From: Lactarius indigo
Lineage: Eukaryota > Basidiomycota > Agaricomycetes > Russulales > Russulaceae
Direction of reading: 5' to 3'
Assembly (NCBI GenBank): GCA_025766275.1
Contig: JAFKAC010000001.1
Location: forward strand, 1,922,001-1,986,000
Length of the DNA stretch: 64,000 nt
The number at the start of each line of letters is the position of its first letter. Positions within the stretch are counted from its first letter, which is position 1. Shown here in pieces: positions 44,319-54,900 of the stretch. The notes below the pieces were generated by a model. The model was not told the origin of the DNA, ran no database searches, and saw only the letters and a program-made list of their open reading frames with translations. A program made the translations under genes and the position numbers.

Positions 44319-44562
44319 GTTGTTTAGACGGAGATTTTAATGACAAGCAGCGACGGGAGGAATGACGACAACAGTTTAAGAGACAGGAGACAAGAAGGGA
44401 CGATGGTCCACAGGACAAAGGTGACGAGGAGAGACGATGGTCCACAGAAGACAGACAAGATACGACGAAGAGGTACAGACGGGTGTTTCTCAACGAAATG
44501 CAAGATCAGGAAGGGGCGCAGTGAGTCCGGATGTTCGGCGTGGGAGGTGGGTTGGTTAGGCA

Positions 44563-44574
44563 GGGCCCATAACC
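44563..44574 (-). other. Primer-binding site of copia B (initiator Met half-tRNA)
   Basis: Minus strand GGTTATGGGCCC abuts the 5' LTR, identical to the copia A site although the LTRs of the two families are unrelated. Confidence 0.75.
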
Positions 44575-44852
44575 TATTAAACCCTAAAAAGTATCTCCTC
44601 AGCGTCCGAGTACAAGACGAACTGATTATTCAACTACAAACCTAAAAAGTATCTATCGATAACAAGATCAGAAACATTAGGCGGGAAACAATAAGAGGGC
44701 GTGCTTACCTCCTCAGCATCCGAGTACAAGACGAACTGAGGAGGGGAAAAGTATCGTACGAGTAATTATATCAGAGCGATTTGTTTATGAATACCGAAAT
44801 CAAAACAGTCCGAATGCGGCAATTATAGTACCCAATTTCGCTAGTCTTCACA
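44575..44852 (-). repeat. 5' LTR of copia B
   Basis: 278 bp; target duplication ATATC lies to its right at 44853-44857. One site reads CA in the left LTR and TG in this one, as if an ancestral CG had decayed on opposite strands. Confidence 0.88.
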
Positions 44853-44890
44853 ATATCCAATGAATTTACATGCAGTAGAGAACTAAAATA

Positions 44891-45968
44891 TCAGGCGCGT
44901 ACATCGTACCCGCAGTGGGCATACCAACCCCTCGCATTTTCCGCAGTGATTGAGTGAACCCCCTCCCATAATGCGTCATACACTGTGCCATTCTCAGACT
45001 CCAGGTCCTGATTCACTCGATCGTGATTCGCGCACAGCCACGCCTTGATGGTTGAGAAGGCGAGTTCGATAGGGTTGAAGTCGGGTGAATACGCAGGGAG
45101 GTACAGCAGGTGCGTGCCGCGTTCCTCGACCATCTTGCGAATGCCGGCGACCTTGTGAATGGAAGCGTTGTCAACGATGAGTACAGAGTTGGGGAGTGGC
45201 CATTCGTTCATGAGCGGGAGTAAGCCCTGAACGAATCGCCGGAAGTCTGCACCAGTGATAGCGTTCTCGACGACCTCCAGATGGATTATCCCGTCGAGGG
45301 AGATGGCTGGGAGTAGGGAGTACTTCGCCCCTCGGAACTGAAATTCGTACCGACAGGCACGTTCGCCACGTAATGACCACGCGTATGGCCTCCTCAAGGT
45401 CAGCCTGTTGAAATGGCTTTCGTCGGCGAACACGAGTTGTTCCGGGCGGAAGTGCCCATTGATGAGGTTTTTGAAGTCTTCTCGATCTTGTTCGTTTCGC
45501 TCGAGAGCAGTCCGCGTAACCTACAAGGTCGATGGTGAGGGTGGTGTAAGAATCAAGCGAAGACGACCCACCGTCTTCATAGTGTAACCCTCCCTTTGGA
45601 GGGAACGCGCGATTGTTTGCACCGACGCGTCAACGTTGCAGACCTCACGCAGTTCAGTCTGCAGTTCCGTGAGAGCTAGATCAGGTCGACGAGCCACACA
45701 GTCACAAAGGAACTGTACATAATGAGACGACGACCGAATTGATAAATAAGACACATACCTTTCTATCCATCACGGTGAGAATGCGCGGCCGACCTGCAAC
45801 AACTGGCTTGCGCGAAAAGTGACCAGTATCGTGATGTGTGCTTCGCAATTGCTTGAGAGATCGCATGCTAATTCCCGTAAGTTCGTGAATATCCGAGTCG
45901 CGAAGACCCTGGATGGACAAGGACATGGCCATTTCCTTGAGCTCATCCGAAATGTGGCAGCCAACCAT
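44891..45968 (-). CDS. Tc1/mariner-type DDE transposase
   Basis: Three exons, 45968-45759, 45712-45572 and 45520-44891, join in phase across introns of 46 nt (GTATGT...TACAG) and 51 nt (GTGGGT...TGTAG) to give 326 residues. The N-terminus is a helix-turn-helix (SIQGLRDSDIHELTGISMRS) followed by a second winged-helix-like segment (LALTELQTELREVCNVDASV). The DDE_3 catalytic domain shows LVFADESHFNR, VLIVDNASIHK and AYSPDFNPIELAFSTIK, which supply the D, D and E. No frameshift or stop is seen, so the enzyme may be functional. It lies within the candidate two-gene element, 308 bp from the right inverted repeat. IS630/Tc1-type enzymes cut at TA, consistent with the flanks. Confidence 0.88.
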
Positions 45969-46247
45969 GGTCAGGGAGGGAAGACGGAGGCGGTTTGAGG
46001 GAGAGGTAGAGGACAAAAAAAAGGGAGAAAACCTTCCCCAATGGGCAGTGTGTATGGGATAACCTTAAGTTTGCAGGCCCTTTGGCTGCGTGCCGTCCCA
46101 GCATCCCGCAATAACTATTGAGTATCACGGATAACTATTTAATAACTGTATATTTGTGAGATACCATATTTCCTAGGAATTTCAAACAATACTTAACTAT
46201 GAACCCCGCACGTCAAATTTGGAGGTCAGCTGTCATCCATTTTTACT

Positions 46248-46276
46248 CAAGGGGCCCCCCATTTTGGATTTCACTG
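46248..46276 (-). repeat. Right terminal inverted repeat of Tc1/mariner-like element
   Basis: Minus strand begins CAGTGAAATCC and ends GGGGCCCCTTG, followed outward on the plus strand by TA (46277-46278). Pairs with 13197-13225. Confidence 0.65.
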
Positions 46277-46278
46277 TA

Positions 46279-47028
46279 AATGTGCCGGTCATGTGAATTT
46301 ACTGTAGCTAACACTATTCTCGATACCCTATTGCACAAGAAACAGAAAAAAAAAAAGACAAAAAAAACAACAGAACATACACGAGCACGTACTGCTAACA
46401 TACCAGTTCACTTGGAAGACAAGTCACAGCCAGCAAGATAAATAACAAACGCGACGCAAACGACAGGGGGAGAAACTTGCCTCTGTCATAGAAACACAAT
46501 AGGAGGATATCGGGATATTCAGCATAAGCAGACAGACATAAAACGTCAGTACTGGTCAGTAGATGACGTAACGAGGATGTGTGGTGCCGTCAAGAACTGC
46601 CGGGCCCGTATCGATGTATTTTTATTTTTATTTTTGGATCAGTTTATATTCCGGGATGCGCACGCGAGGTACAGACCGGTCGTAGTAAACTACAGTTATG
46701 AGAAAACGTGGTACGGGTGCCCCGAGTCATAAGTAAGGGAAGGCCGAGAAAGCAGACACACAAACAAACGAAACGGGAAAGCGTCAGGTTGAGCCGTGAG
46801 GCGCGTTAATAGGTGGGTCGAGACAACAAACGGAGAAGCATGAGGCAAGACGGACCCCTTACCTAGTCGGGTTCGGGAGGCACATCGGGAGGGGGCGGAC
46901 CAGATTCTGGACGGGACGCGGCACGCAACAATTGAAGGAACTGGAGCCGTGTCGATGTATTCCCAGGGCTTTCTGTGTTAAACATCGTTTGTACACAAGG
47001 TAGAGTAATTGACCGGATGAGAGTGCAT
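46279..47028. other. Intergenic, no gene recognised
   Basis: Contains an A-rich stretch (about 46346-46370) and a short T/A run (46614-46640). No coding signal was found on either strand. Confidence 0.5.
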
Positions 47029-47897
47029 TCAAGAACTCGGCTGGATCTGGCGAACCATACAAGTAAGGGAGAGGAGACGCAAGAGGGGACGGGCCCTGGG
47101 AAGTAACGTGTGTGTGCACGTGACCGCATCGTCGGGGAAGGCGTACCACGCCTTGCCGCCACCATCCATGCCAGTAAATGCGTCGTCGTCGTTATCTTCT
47201 TCTACCAGTGTTCGCGGCTCCACAGGCCCCTCCATGACAGTGAGATTGCGCATCATATCTACCCGTCCGCTCGCGGCCGTTTCTTGTTGGACGTCGCGGG
47301 GTAGGGATTGAGTGTTGGGACTCTCGAGCGTCGGTCCTTGTCCCGCGTCTCCCGCTTGAGTATTTCCTTCCGAGCGCACTCTTGCTCGTACACACAGCCT
47401 TCCATCCTGCTCTTGCTTCTACCGAACATCGCCTCGTAGACCGTGTTGAGGTATCGCACGGCAACGCCCCGCTGCTTCTCGAGGCTCTCGATCTTGAGGT
47501 CTTGCTTGGGTCCATCCGCCGCCGAGCACCAGGCGCTTGTCCTGTGGTTCCCGCGGCACGCGCTTGCTTTCCCCGTCGACGGTGAACTCATCCTCCTCCC
47601 CAGAACCGACTCATCGCGGGACCTACACCATGGAGATGGGGGACGACTTGACAGGCAGCACGTCGGACAGTTCAGCCAGCGATGCGACGCGCGACTGCAA
47701 GCTGCAGTCGCTGCCCGCATCTCAGGTGTCATCTGATAAGGATCGCTTTCCTCCAGTTTGCGCAAGGTGAGCATGTCAGGTCGGGGTAATCCATTCCCAA
47801 GACATGCCGCTTCTGCAGTTCGCTCGTAGAAAGCGATGCCCCGGATGGAAACCTTGTCGGGGTAGTATGTAAGGCGTGAATGGAGGGGAGTCGACAT
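47029..47897 (-). pseudogene. Uncharacterised gene remnant
   Basis: ATG at 47897 opens a protein-like reading (RLTYYPDKVSIRGIAFYERT, then DPYQMTPEMRAAT). The next coherent block (SRVASLAELSDVLPVKSSPI) is in a different frame, and a third (LKIESLEKQRGVAVRYLNTV, then EGCVYEQECARKEILKRE) is back in the first. Another shift leads to an acidic segment (VEEDNDDDAFTGMDGG, about 47200). Changes of frame inside otherwise protein-like sequence suggest a decayed gene, though missed introns could explain part of it. I do not recognise a named family. Confidence 0.4.
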
Positions 47898-48083
47898 CTG
47901 GAAGACTACTCAGTGATGTGTTCGCTTTGTTGTGGGGGTGATGAGGCTTCCGATTGCGGGGGGGGCATTTGTTGCGCGTTGGACCTGAAATATGATCAAG
48001 AATGCGTTGAGATAAGATAAAATGCGCGGACGTACACCACCAATAAGACGAAGTACCCGACTTCCGAGAAGTGCGAGAGCGAG

Positions 48084-48235
48084 ATGCCCTGCAAGGGGTA
48101 CGGGTCAGTTGGACTGACCATCCTAGAGAAAGAGCGACAGTTTGAGGTGCGGGCGCTGGGGGTGAACGGGCTCGAGGTGCATGCGGGGATACTGCGCGGC
48201 GAGAGGGAGGCCGAATTCAGATCAAGCCTCGAGTG
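48084..48235 (+). other. Possible isolated exon
   Basis: A plus-strand frame without its own start reads convincingly (GYGSVGLTILEKERQFEVRA, then LEVHAGILRGEREAEFRSSL) and ends at a GTGAGT donor (about 48234). No neighbouring exon could be placed. Composition and the donor are the only support. Confidence 0.25.
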
Positions 48236-48299
48236 AGTGGGAGGTCCCATGCCAACTCTTCCGTTCGGCGTCGAGGGAATTTGGCAAAGAAAATAAAAT

Positions 48300-48940
48300 C
48301 ACAGAAACGCCGGGCAGCGTAGACGGAGTAAGGAGGGTCGGTGCAAGACAGATGACGGACTGAAGGCGCCAACGTCGCAAAGGAGCGCAGCCGAACGGGT
48401 GTGTGACTCTTTGATGCCGACGTGATCGGTCTGGAACGGAGGGACCGGGGTAGTGGATGAGGCATTATCGGCGTCGAAGGAAAATTGAGTGACTGCGTCG
48501 GTTTACGTCCATGCCCTGGCGTCATGACTATAATTGGCTCACTGCGGTCGCAAGTAGCCATACCTCTCGGCATGTTTCTGGACTCACAAATTTATCTGCT
48601 CTGCACAAGCTCTGCCAAATGCCAAATGCATCATGTAGTAATTGGATCCTTCCCATGCAATATTTTCACAGGTGGTACCCTCACTGATTGGCATTTGCTT
48701 GGGCATTTGTGTTTTCACACTCATGGTGCAGGGAAGGGCATACCTTTACCCAACCCTGGAGAGCTGGAAGCATTGAAGAGTCTAGCAGAGAAGGGTAGAG
48801 GCTCAGGACCAAATGAGATGCCTAATGATCTAATGAGTATGCCTAAACATCTTTGAAAGGGTCCATGGCAATAAAGCCAAAAACATGACCAAGTATATCA
48901 CATACAGCTCCACTACACAATTCCTGCTCAATTGAACCCA
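48300..48940. other. Intergenic; base composition becomes AT-rich
   Basis: No gene seen. From about 48590 to 49450 the sequence is clearly richer in A+T than the rest of the right arm; this covers the last exon of GTPase 2 and the end of its exon array. Confidence 0.45.
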
Positions 48941-48948
48941 AACATTCC

Positions 48949-51900
48949 CTACCCCAATGCCTCTAATTGAAAAGCACTATTAACAAGTATCCCAGTAAAT
49001 AGAAGACTTGACAAACCAATATTTGTATCCACCAGAAAGCCTATAAATTGCCCAACAGTGTATCTATTAGAAGATTGGGGGAAATGTTCCCTGATTGTTG
49101 ACATGATATTTGCTCCCTGACAGTCTGACTCTGCTTGAGTAAGAGCTGATTCAACTGGAGTACCAGAAAGGCACAAAACAGCTGCATGCTTGAAAATGAG
49201 AATGATTGCTAATTGAAATGTTAAATGTGCTGTAAAAAATAGGAAAGGCAAATACCCAGTCTCAAATGGTAGCTGCTGGCACTAGCAGGATTGTACTGAG
49301 AAATATGGTAAGTGGAAGTAGTGAGAGCACATCACCATAATAAGAGAACAGCACCTCTGAAATGATTGAAAGAGACATAGCATGTGTTATCTGGTGAAGT
49401 AAGAACCATAATTGACCAAGGATATAAAATACCTACAATCTAGATGTTCAATGATAGACACTATCAGGAGACTTAAAAAGAAAAAGAGGCAGCACTCACA
49501 CTCTGAAGAGACAGAAATGGGCCCAATCAGTGAAGTCAGCAAGAGATGGGAGGCACTCACATCCTAAAGAGTCAAAAAGGGTCTTCATATACAAGTGTGA
49601 AAGAAATCAAGTAGTAGGCACCCACCAACTGTAGAGCCAAGGGTGAACCCAGTCAACAGGCTCAAAAAGGTGCCCTAGACAACAGCCACTCACTTTCTGT
49701 AAAGCAAAGGGTACACTTGTCAGAGGTATGGAAAGGGAGTCAGAGATGGTAGCTGCTCACTTCCTGTAGTGCAAATGGTGGGCATGGTCAGCAAGCATCA
49801 CAGCCAAGTGCAGGTTTAGTCAGTGGAATGGAAAGTGTGCTAGTGACTCACTTTCTGCGAAGTCAAGGGTGGACTTGGTAAGCGGGTTGGAAAGTATGCA
49901 AAAGACTGCAGTAACTCACCATCTGTGGAGCGAAGAGTGGTCATGATCTGCAGGTGAGAATATATCCGGGGACAGCAGCAACTTACTTGCTGCAGAGCGG
50001 GACATGACACTCGGTTAGCTTGAATGGATGCCAGAGACAGCCGTGCTCACAATCTACAAAGATGCGGTCAGTGGGGTTAAAAGGTAACCAGGGACAGCAG
50101 CCGCTCACCTTCTGCAGAGCCAATAGTGGGCCTAGTCAGCAGCAAACTTAAAAGGGAGCTAGGGACAGCAACAACTCACATGCTGCACGCCAGCTCAATT
50201 AGCGAGGTTGAAAGAGAGTCGGGGACAGCAGTCACTCACCTCCTACAGAACAGCAGGTGAGCCTGATCAACGGAGTCGAAAGGAATCCCGGGACAGTAAT
50301 GACTCACCTCCTGCACAGCATAGGGAGAACTTGGTCAGCGTAAAAGAGGTATTAGGGACAGCGGCGACTCACAAACTGTAGAGCCAAGGGCGGGGCTAGT
50401 CAGGAGGCTCAAAGGGTGCCAGGAATAACGGTGACTCACGAACTGCAGAGCCAAGGGCGAACTCTGTCAGTAGGTTTGAGAGGCTGCGATAGACAGCAAC
50501 TCACTTTCTGCAAATTAAAGGGCAGGCTTGGTTAGTAGGCCTGGAGGTGCGAGGGACAGTAGCGGCTCACGTCCTACAAAGCCGAGGGTGGGATCAATCA
50601 GCGGACATATAAGCGTGCAAGGGATAGAAGTGACTGACGATCTGCAAAGCCAAGGTGGGCCTGGTCAGCGGGCTTGAAAGTGTACTAGAGTGTAGCCACT
50701 CACGTCCTGTAGAGCCAAGGACAGGCTTGGTCAGCGAGTTCAAGAGGCTAGGAACCAAAGCCGCTCACGTTCTACAAAGCCGAGAACAGGCTTGGTAAGT
50801 GGGTTTGAATGCATGCCAGGGACACCAGTAACTCACGTTCTACACAGCCGATGGCGAGTTTGGTCAGCGGGCTTGAGAAGGTGCTAGGTACGATAACTCA
50901 CCTCCTGCAGAGTTGAGAGCAGACCTGGTCAGTGGACTTGAAAATGTGATAGGGACAGTAGCTGCTTACAAACTGCAGAGCCGAGGGTAGCCTTTATCAG
51001 TAGTTTGAAAGCGTACCAGGGATAGCAGCGGCTCACACACTGCAGAGCCGAGATGGGCTTTATCAGCGGGCTTGAACGGACAGTAGCGACTCACGTTCTG
51101 CAGCGCCGAGGGTAGGTTAAATCAGCGCGTTTGAAAGCGTGTCAGGGCACAGCAGCGACTCACACACTACAGGGTGGACGGTGGGCTTGATCAGCGAGCT
51201 TAAAGGGACAGTAGCAACTCACAAGCTGCAGAGCCAGGGACAGGCTCTGTCAGCGGGTTTGAAAACGTGCCAGGGATAGCGGCAACGTACACACTGTAAA
51301 GCCGAGGGCAGACTTTGTCAGCCGGTTTGAAAGCGTGCCAAGGATGGCAGCGACTCACACACTACAGAGTGGAGGGCGGGTTTTGTGAGCGGGTTTGAAA
51401 GCGTGCCAGGGGATAGCAACAACTCACGGGCTACAAAGCCGATGGCAGGCTTTGTCAGTGGGTTTGGAAGTATGCCAGGGGATACTAGAGACTCACAATC
51501 TGCAGAGCCGATGACAGGCTTTGTCAGCCGGTTTGAAAGCTTGCCGGGGATGCAGCGACTCACACACTATAGGCAGCCCTTGTCAGCAGGTTCAAAAGTA
51601 TGCCAGGGATAGCAGACTCACAATCTGCAGAGCCGAGGGCAGGCACTGTCAGCAGGTTTAAAAGCGTGCTGGGGATAGCAGTGACTCACGGGCTGCAGAG
51701 CGAAGTGCAAGCTGTGTCAGCGGGTTTGAAAGCATGCGGGGACAACAGCGACTCACACACTGCAGAGCCGAGGGCGGGCATTGTCAGCGGGTTTGAAAAC
51801 GTGCCAGAGATAGCAGCAACTCACAAACTACAGAGCCGAGGGTAGGCTTCACATCAGCGGGTTTGAAAGCATGCCAGGGATAGCAGCAACTTACACACTA

Positions 51901-54900
51901 TAAAGCCCGAGGGCGGGCTCTGTCAGCGGGTTTGAAAGCGGGTCAGGGATAGTAGCGACTCACACACTACAGGGTCGAGGGCAGGCTTGGTGAGTAGGCT
52001 TGAAAGGGAGCTAGGGATAGTAGGCACTCACCAGCTGCAGAGCCGAGGGTTGGCCCGGTCAGCAGCCTTGAAACGGTGCTAGGGAAAGCAGCTACTTACA
52101 CACTGCAGAGCGCCGAAGCCAGGCTTAGTGAGCGAGATTGAAAGGGCGCCAGAGATAGCAGGCACTCACACACTGCAGAGCCAAGTGTCGGCGTGATCAG
52201 CGGGCTTGAAGACGAGCCAGAGACGACAGCAGCTTACCACCTGCAGAGGCGATGGTGAACTTGGTCAGCAGACTTGACAGAACGGACACTAGCCACTCAC
52301 AAGCTGCAGAGGCGACGGCGGTCTTGGTCAGAGCCCTCGAAAGGGAGCCAGGGATAACAGCCACCTACAAGCTACAGAGCCGAGGGCAGACTTCGTTAGG
52401 GGGTTTGAAAGGGCGCCAGCAACAGCAGCCACTCACAACCTGCAGAGAGAAGGGCGGGCTTTGTCAGCGGGCTTGATAGGGTGCCAGCGACAGCAGCCAC
52501 TCACGGACTGTAGAGGCGAAGGTCGGCTCGGTCGGCAGACGTGAAATAGTGCCAGGCAGCGACTCACAAACTGCAGAGCCGAGGGTGGGCTTGGTCAGTG
52601 GGCATGAAAGTGTGTAATGGATAGTTGCCATTCACTTCCTACAGAGACGAGAGCGAGATTGGTCAGCGAGCTTGATAGCGTGCGAGGCACTCACTTTCTG
52701 CAAAGCCAAGGGTAATCTTGGTCAGCGGACTTGAAAGCGTGCTAGGGGGAGCAGTCACTCACATACTGCAGAGTGGAGGGCGGGCTTGGTCAGCGGCTTT
52801 GGAAGTGAGCCAAGGATAGTAGCCGCTCACTTTCTGCAAAGCCAAGGGCAGGCTTGATCTGCGGGTTTGAGAAGGTGCCAGGGATCTACTCACCTGCTGC
52901 AAAGCCAAGGGCGGGCTTGGTCAGCGGGTTGAAAAGGTCCCAGTGACAGCAGCCACTCACAAACTGCAGGGTGGGCTCGGTCAGAGTACTTAAAAGGGTG
53001 TCAAGGACAGTTGTGACTCACAATCTGCAGGACCGAGGGCAAGCTTAATTAATGGGCTTGAAAGGACGTCAGGGACAACATAGACTCACGTTCTGCATAG
53101 CCGAAGGCAGCTTGATCAGCAGGGTTGAAGAGTCAGGAAGAGCAGTTACTCACCTCCTGCAGAGGCGAGTGTGGGCTTAATCAGCGAGCTTGGAAGAGTG
53201 CCAAGGTAGCAACCACTCACAAACTGCAGAGGCGAGGGCGAGTTTGGTTAGTGCGTTTGAAAAGAGACAATAGTCACTCACTCTCTGCACAGCCGAGAAC
53301 ATCTTAGTCAGCGGGCTTAAAAGCGTCCCAGGGACAGTAGTAACTCACTTTCTACACAGCCGGGGCCGAGTTTATTCAGCGGCTTTAAAGGGGTCATAAA
53401 CATTACAAGACTCACAAACTGCAGAGTGGATGGTGAGTTTGATCAGGGCTTGAAAGGGCATCACGGATAGCCACTCACTGTCTGCAGAGCCAAAGGTAGG
53501 CTCGGTCAGCAGGCTTAAATGCGCAGCACGGACAGCAGCCACTCACCCTCTGCGGGGCCGAGGAGGGGTCTTGATCAACGGGTTTGAAAGTGAGCCAGGG
53601 GCAGCAGCCACTCACATCCTGTCGGGCCGAGGGTGTGCTTAGTCAGCAGGCTTGAAGCGGTGGCAATACTGGCAGTGACTCACAAACTGCAGAGCCAAGA
53701 GCAGGCTTGGTTAGCGGGCCTGAAGCGGTAGCAGGGACAGTAACGACGTAGCGGCTCACTCGCTGGAGAGCACGCGTAGGCTTGGTCAGTGGGTTTAAGA
53801 GGGTGCTAGGGAACCACTTCACATCCTGCAGACCCAAGGGTGGGTTTGGTCAGCGGGCTTTCCAGGGACGGCAACCACTCACTTTCTGCAGTGCCGAGGG
53901 CGGGCTTGGTCAGCGGGCTTGAAATTGTGCTAGCGACAGTAGCCACTCACGTCCTGAAGAGTCGGAAGTATGCTCGGTCGGTGAGCTTAGACAGGTGCCA
54001 GGGGACCGTACTCACTTCCTTTAAGGTCGGTGTCGGACTTGCTCAGCAGGTCTTAAAGGGTGCCAGGGTCAGCAGCAACTCACAAACTGCAGAGCCGGTG
54101 ATGGGCCTGGTCAGCGGGCCTGAAAATATGCCAGGGACAGCAGCGACCCACAAACTGTACAGTTGATGGCCGGCTTGGTCAGTGGGCTTGGTCGCCAGGG
54201 ACGAGTAACTCACGTTCTACAGAGCCGAGGGCGATCTCAATCAGCGGTCTCAAAACGGAGCCTGGGACAACAGTCGCTCACCTCCTGTGGAGCCAAACGT
54301 GTACTTGGTCAGTGGGCTTGAAAGCGAGCCAGGGGAAACAACAGCTTACTAGCTGCAGAGGAAGACAGGTTTGGTCAGCGCCTTTGAAAGACCGTGAGGA
54401 AAACTTGCAACTCACGTCCTGTAAAGCCACGGATGGGTTTGGTAAGTAGGACTCAACGGGGCAAGCAACTGCAGCGACTCACAAACTGCAACCCAGGGGT
54501 GAGTTCGGTCAGCAGGCTCGAAAGGGTGCCTGTGACAGTAGCGACTCACATCCTACAGAGTCAGAGTGAGGATGGTCAGCGGGCTTGAAAGGGTGCGCGG
54601 ATAGTAGCAGCTCACCAACTATAGAGTCGATGGTGAGCCTCGTTAGCAACATTGGAAGGGTGCCGACGACCTCAGCGACTCACAAACTGCAGAGCCAAAA
54701 GTAGGTATGGTCAGCAGGCTTGAATGGGTGAAACAGCAACTCACGTCCTGCACATCCGGGGTATGCTTGGTCAGTGGGCTTGGAAAGGTGCCAGTGATCC
54801 TCGCGACTCACTTCCTGCAGAGCCGAGGTGTGGGTTTGGTCAGTGAACCCGAGCGACCAGGAACGGAACCACTCACTCCCTGGTAGCAAAGGCCAAGTAC

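Larger units (their letters stand above)
24388..44852 (-). mobile_element. Ty1/copia element B, interrupted by a solo LTR and by copia A
   Basis: LTRs of 278 bp (24388-24665 and 44575-44852) are flanked by ATATC (24383-24387, 44853-44857). On the minus strand the 5' LTR is followed at once by an initiator-Met half-tRNA binding site (44574-44563). The polypurine tract GAGGGGGAG lies at 24674-24666. Coding order Gag-PR-IN-RT-RNase H is of copia type. Insertions inside it are the solo copia A LTR 26299-26913 and full copia A 27358-41645. Without them the element is about 5.6 kb. Two in-frame TGA codons (44003-44001 and 27343-27341) disable it. It is the oldest retroelement here by LTR divergence. 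Confidence 0.88.
13197..46276 (-). mobile_element. Candidate two-gene Tc1/mariner-like element, interrupted by nested retrotransposons
   Basis: Inverted 29-bp repeats lie at 13197-13225 and 46248-46276 in the correct inward orientation, and each is immediately flanked by TA (13195-13196, 46277-46278). Without the Ty3-type element at 14161, copia B at 24388 and one target duplication for each, the element would be about 4.3 kb. It would contain a DDE_3-type transposase gene on the minus strand (45968-44891) and a plus-strand multi-exon gene (about 13.5-24.2 kb), arranged tail to tail. Each gene would start about 300 bp from its terminus. TA targets and CAG-type ends are known for Tc1/mariner elements. 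That both genes belong to one element is inferred from the ends and layout; two unrelated insertions with similar ends remain possible. Confidence 0.5.
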
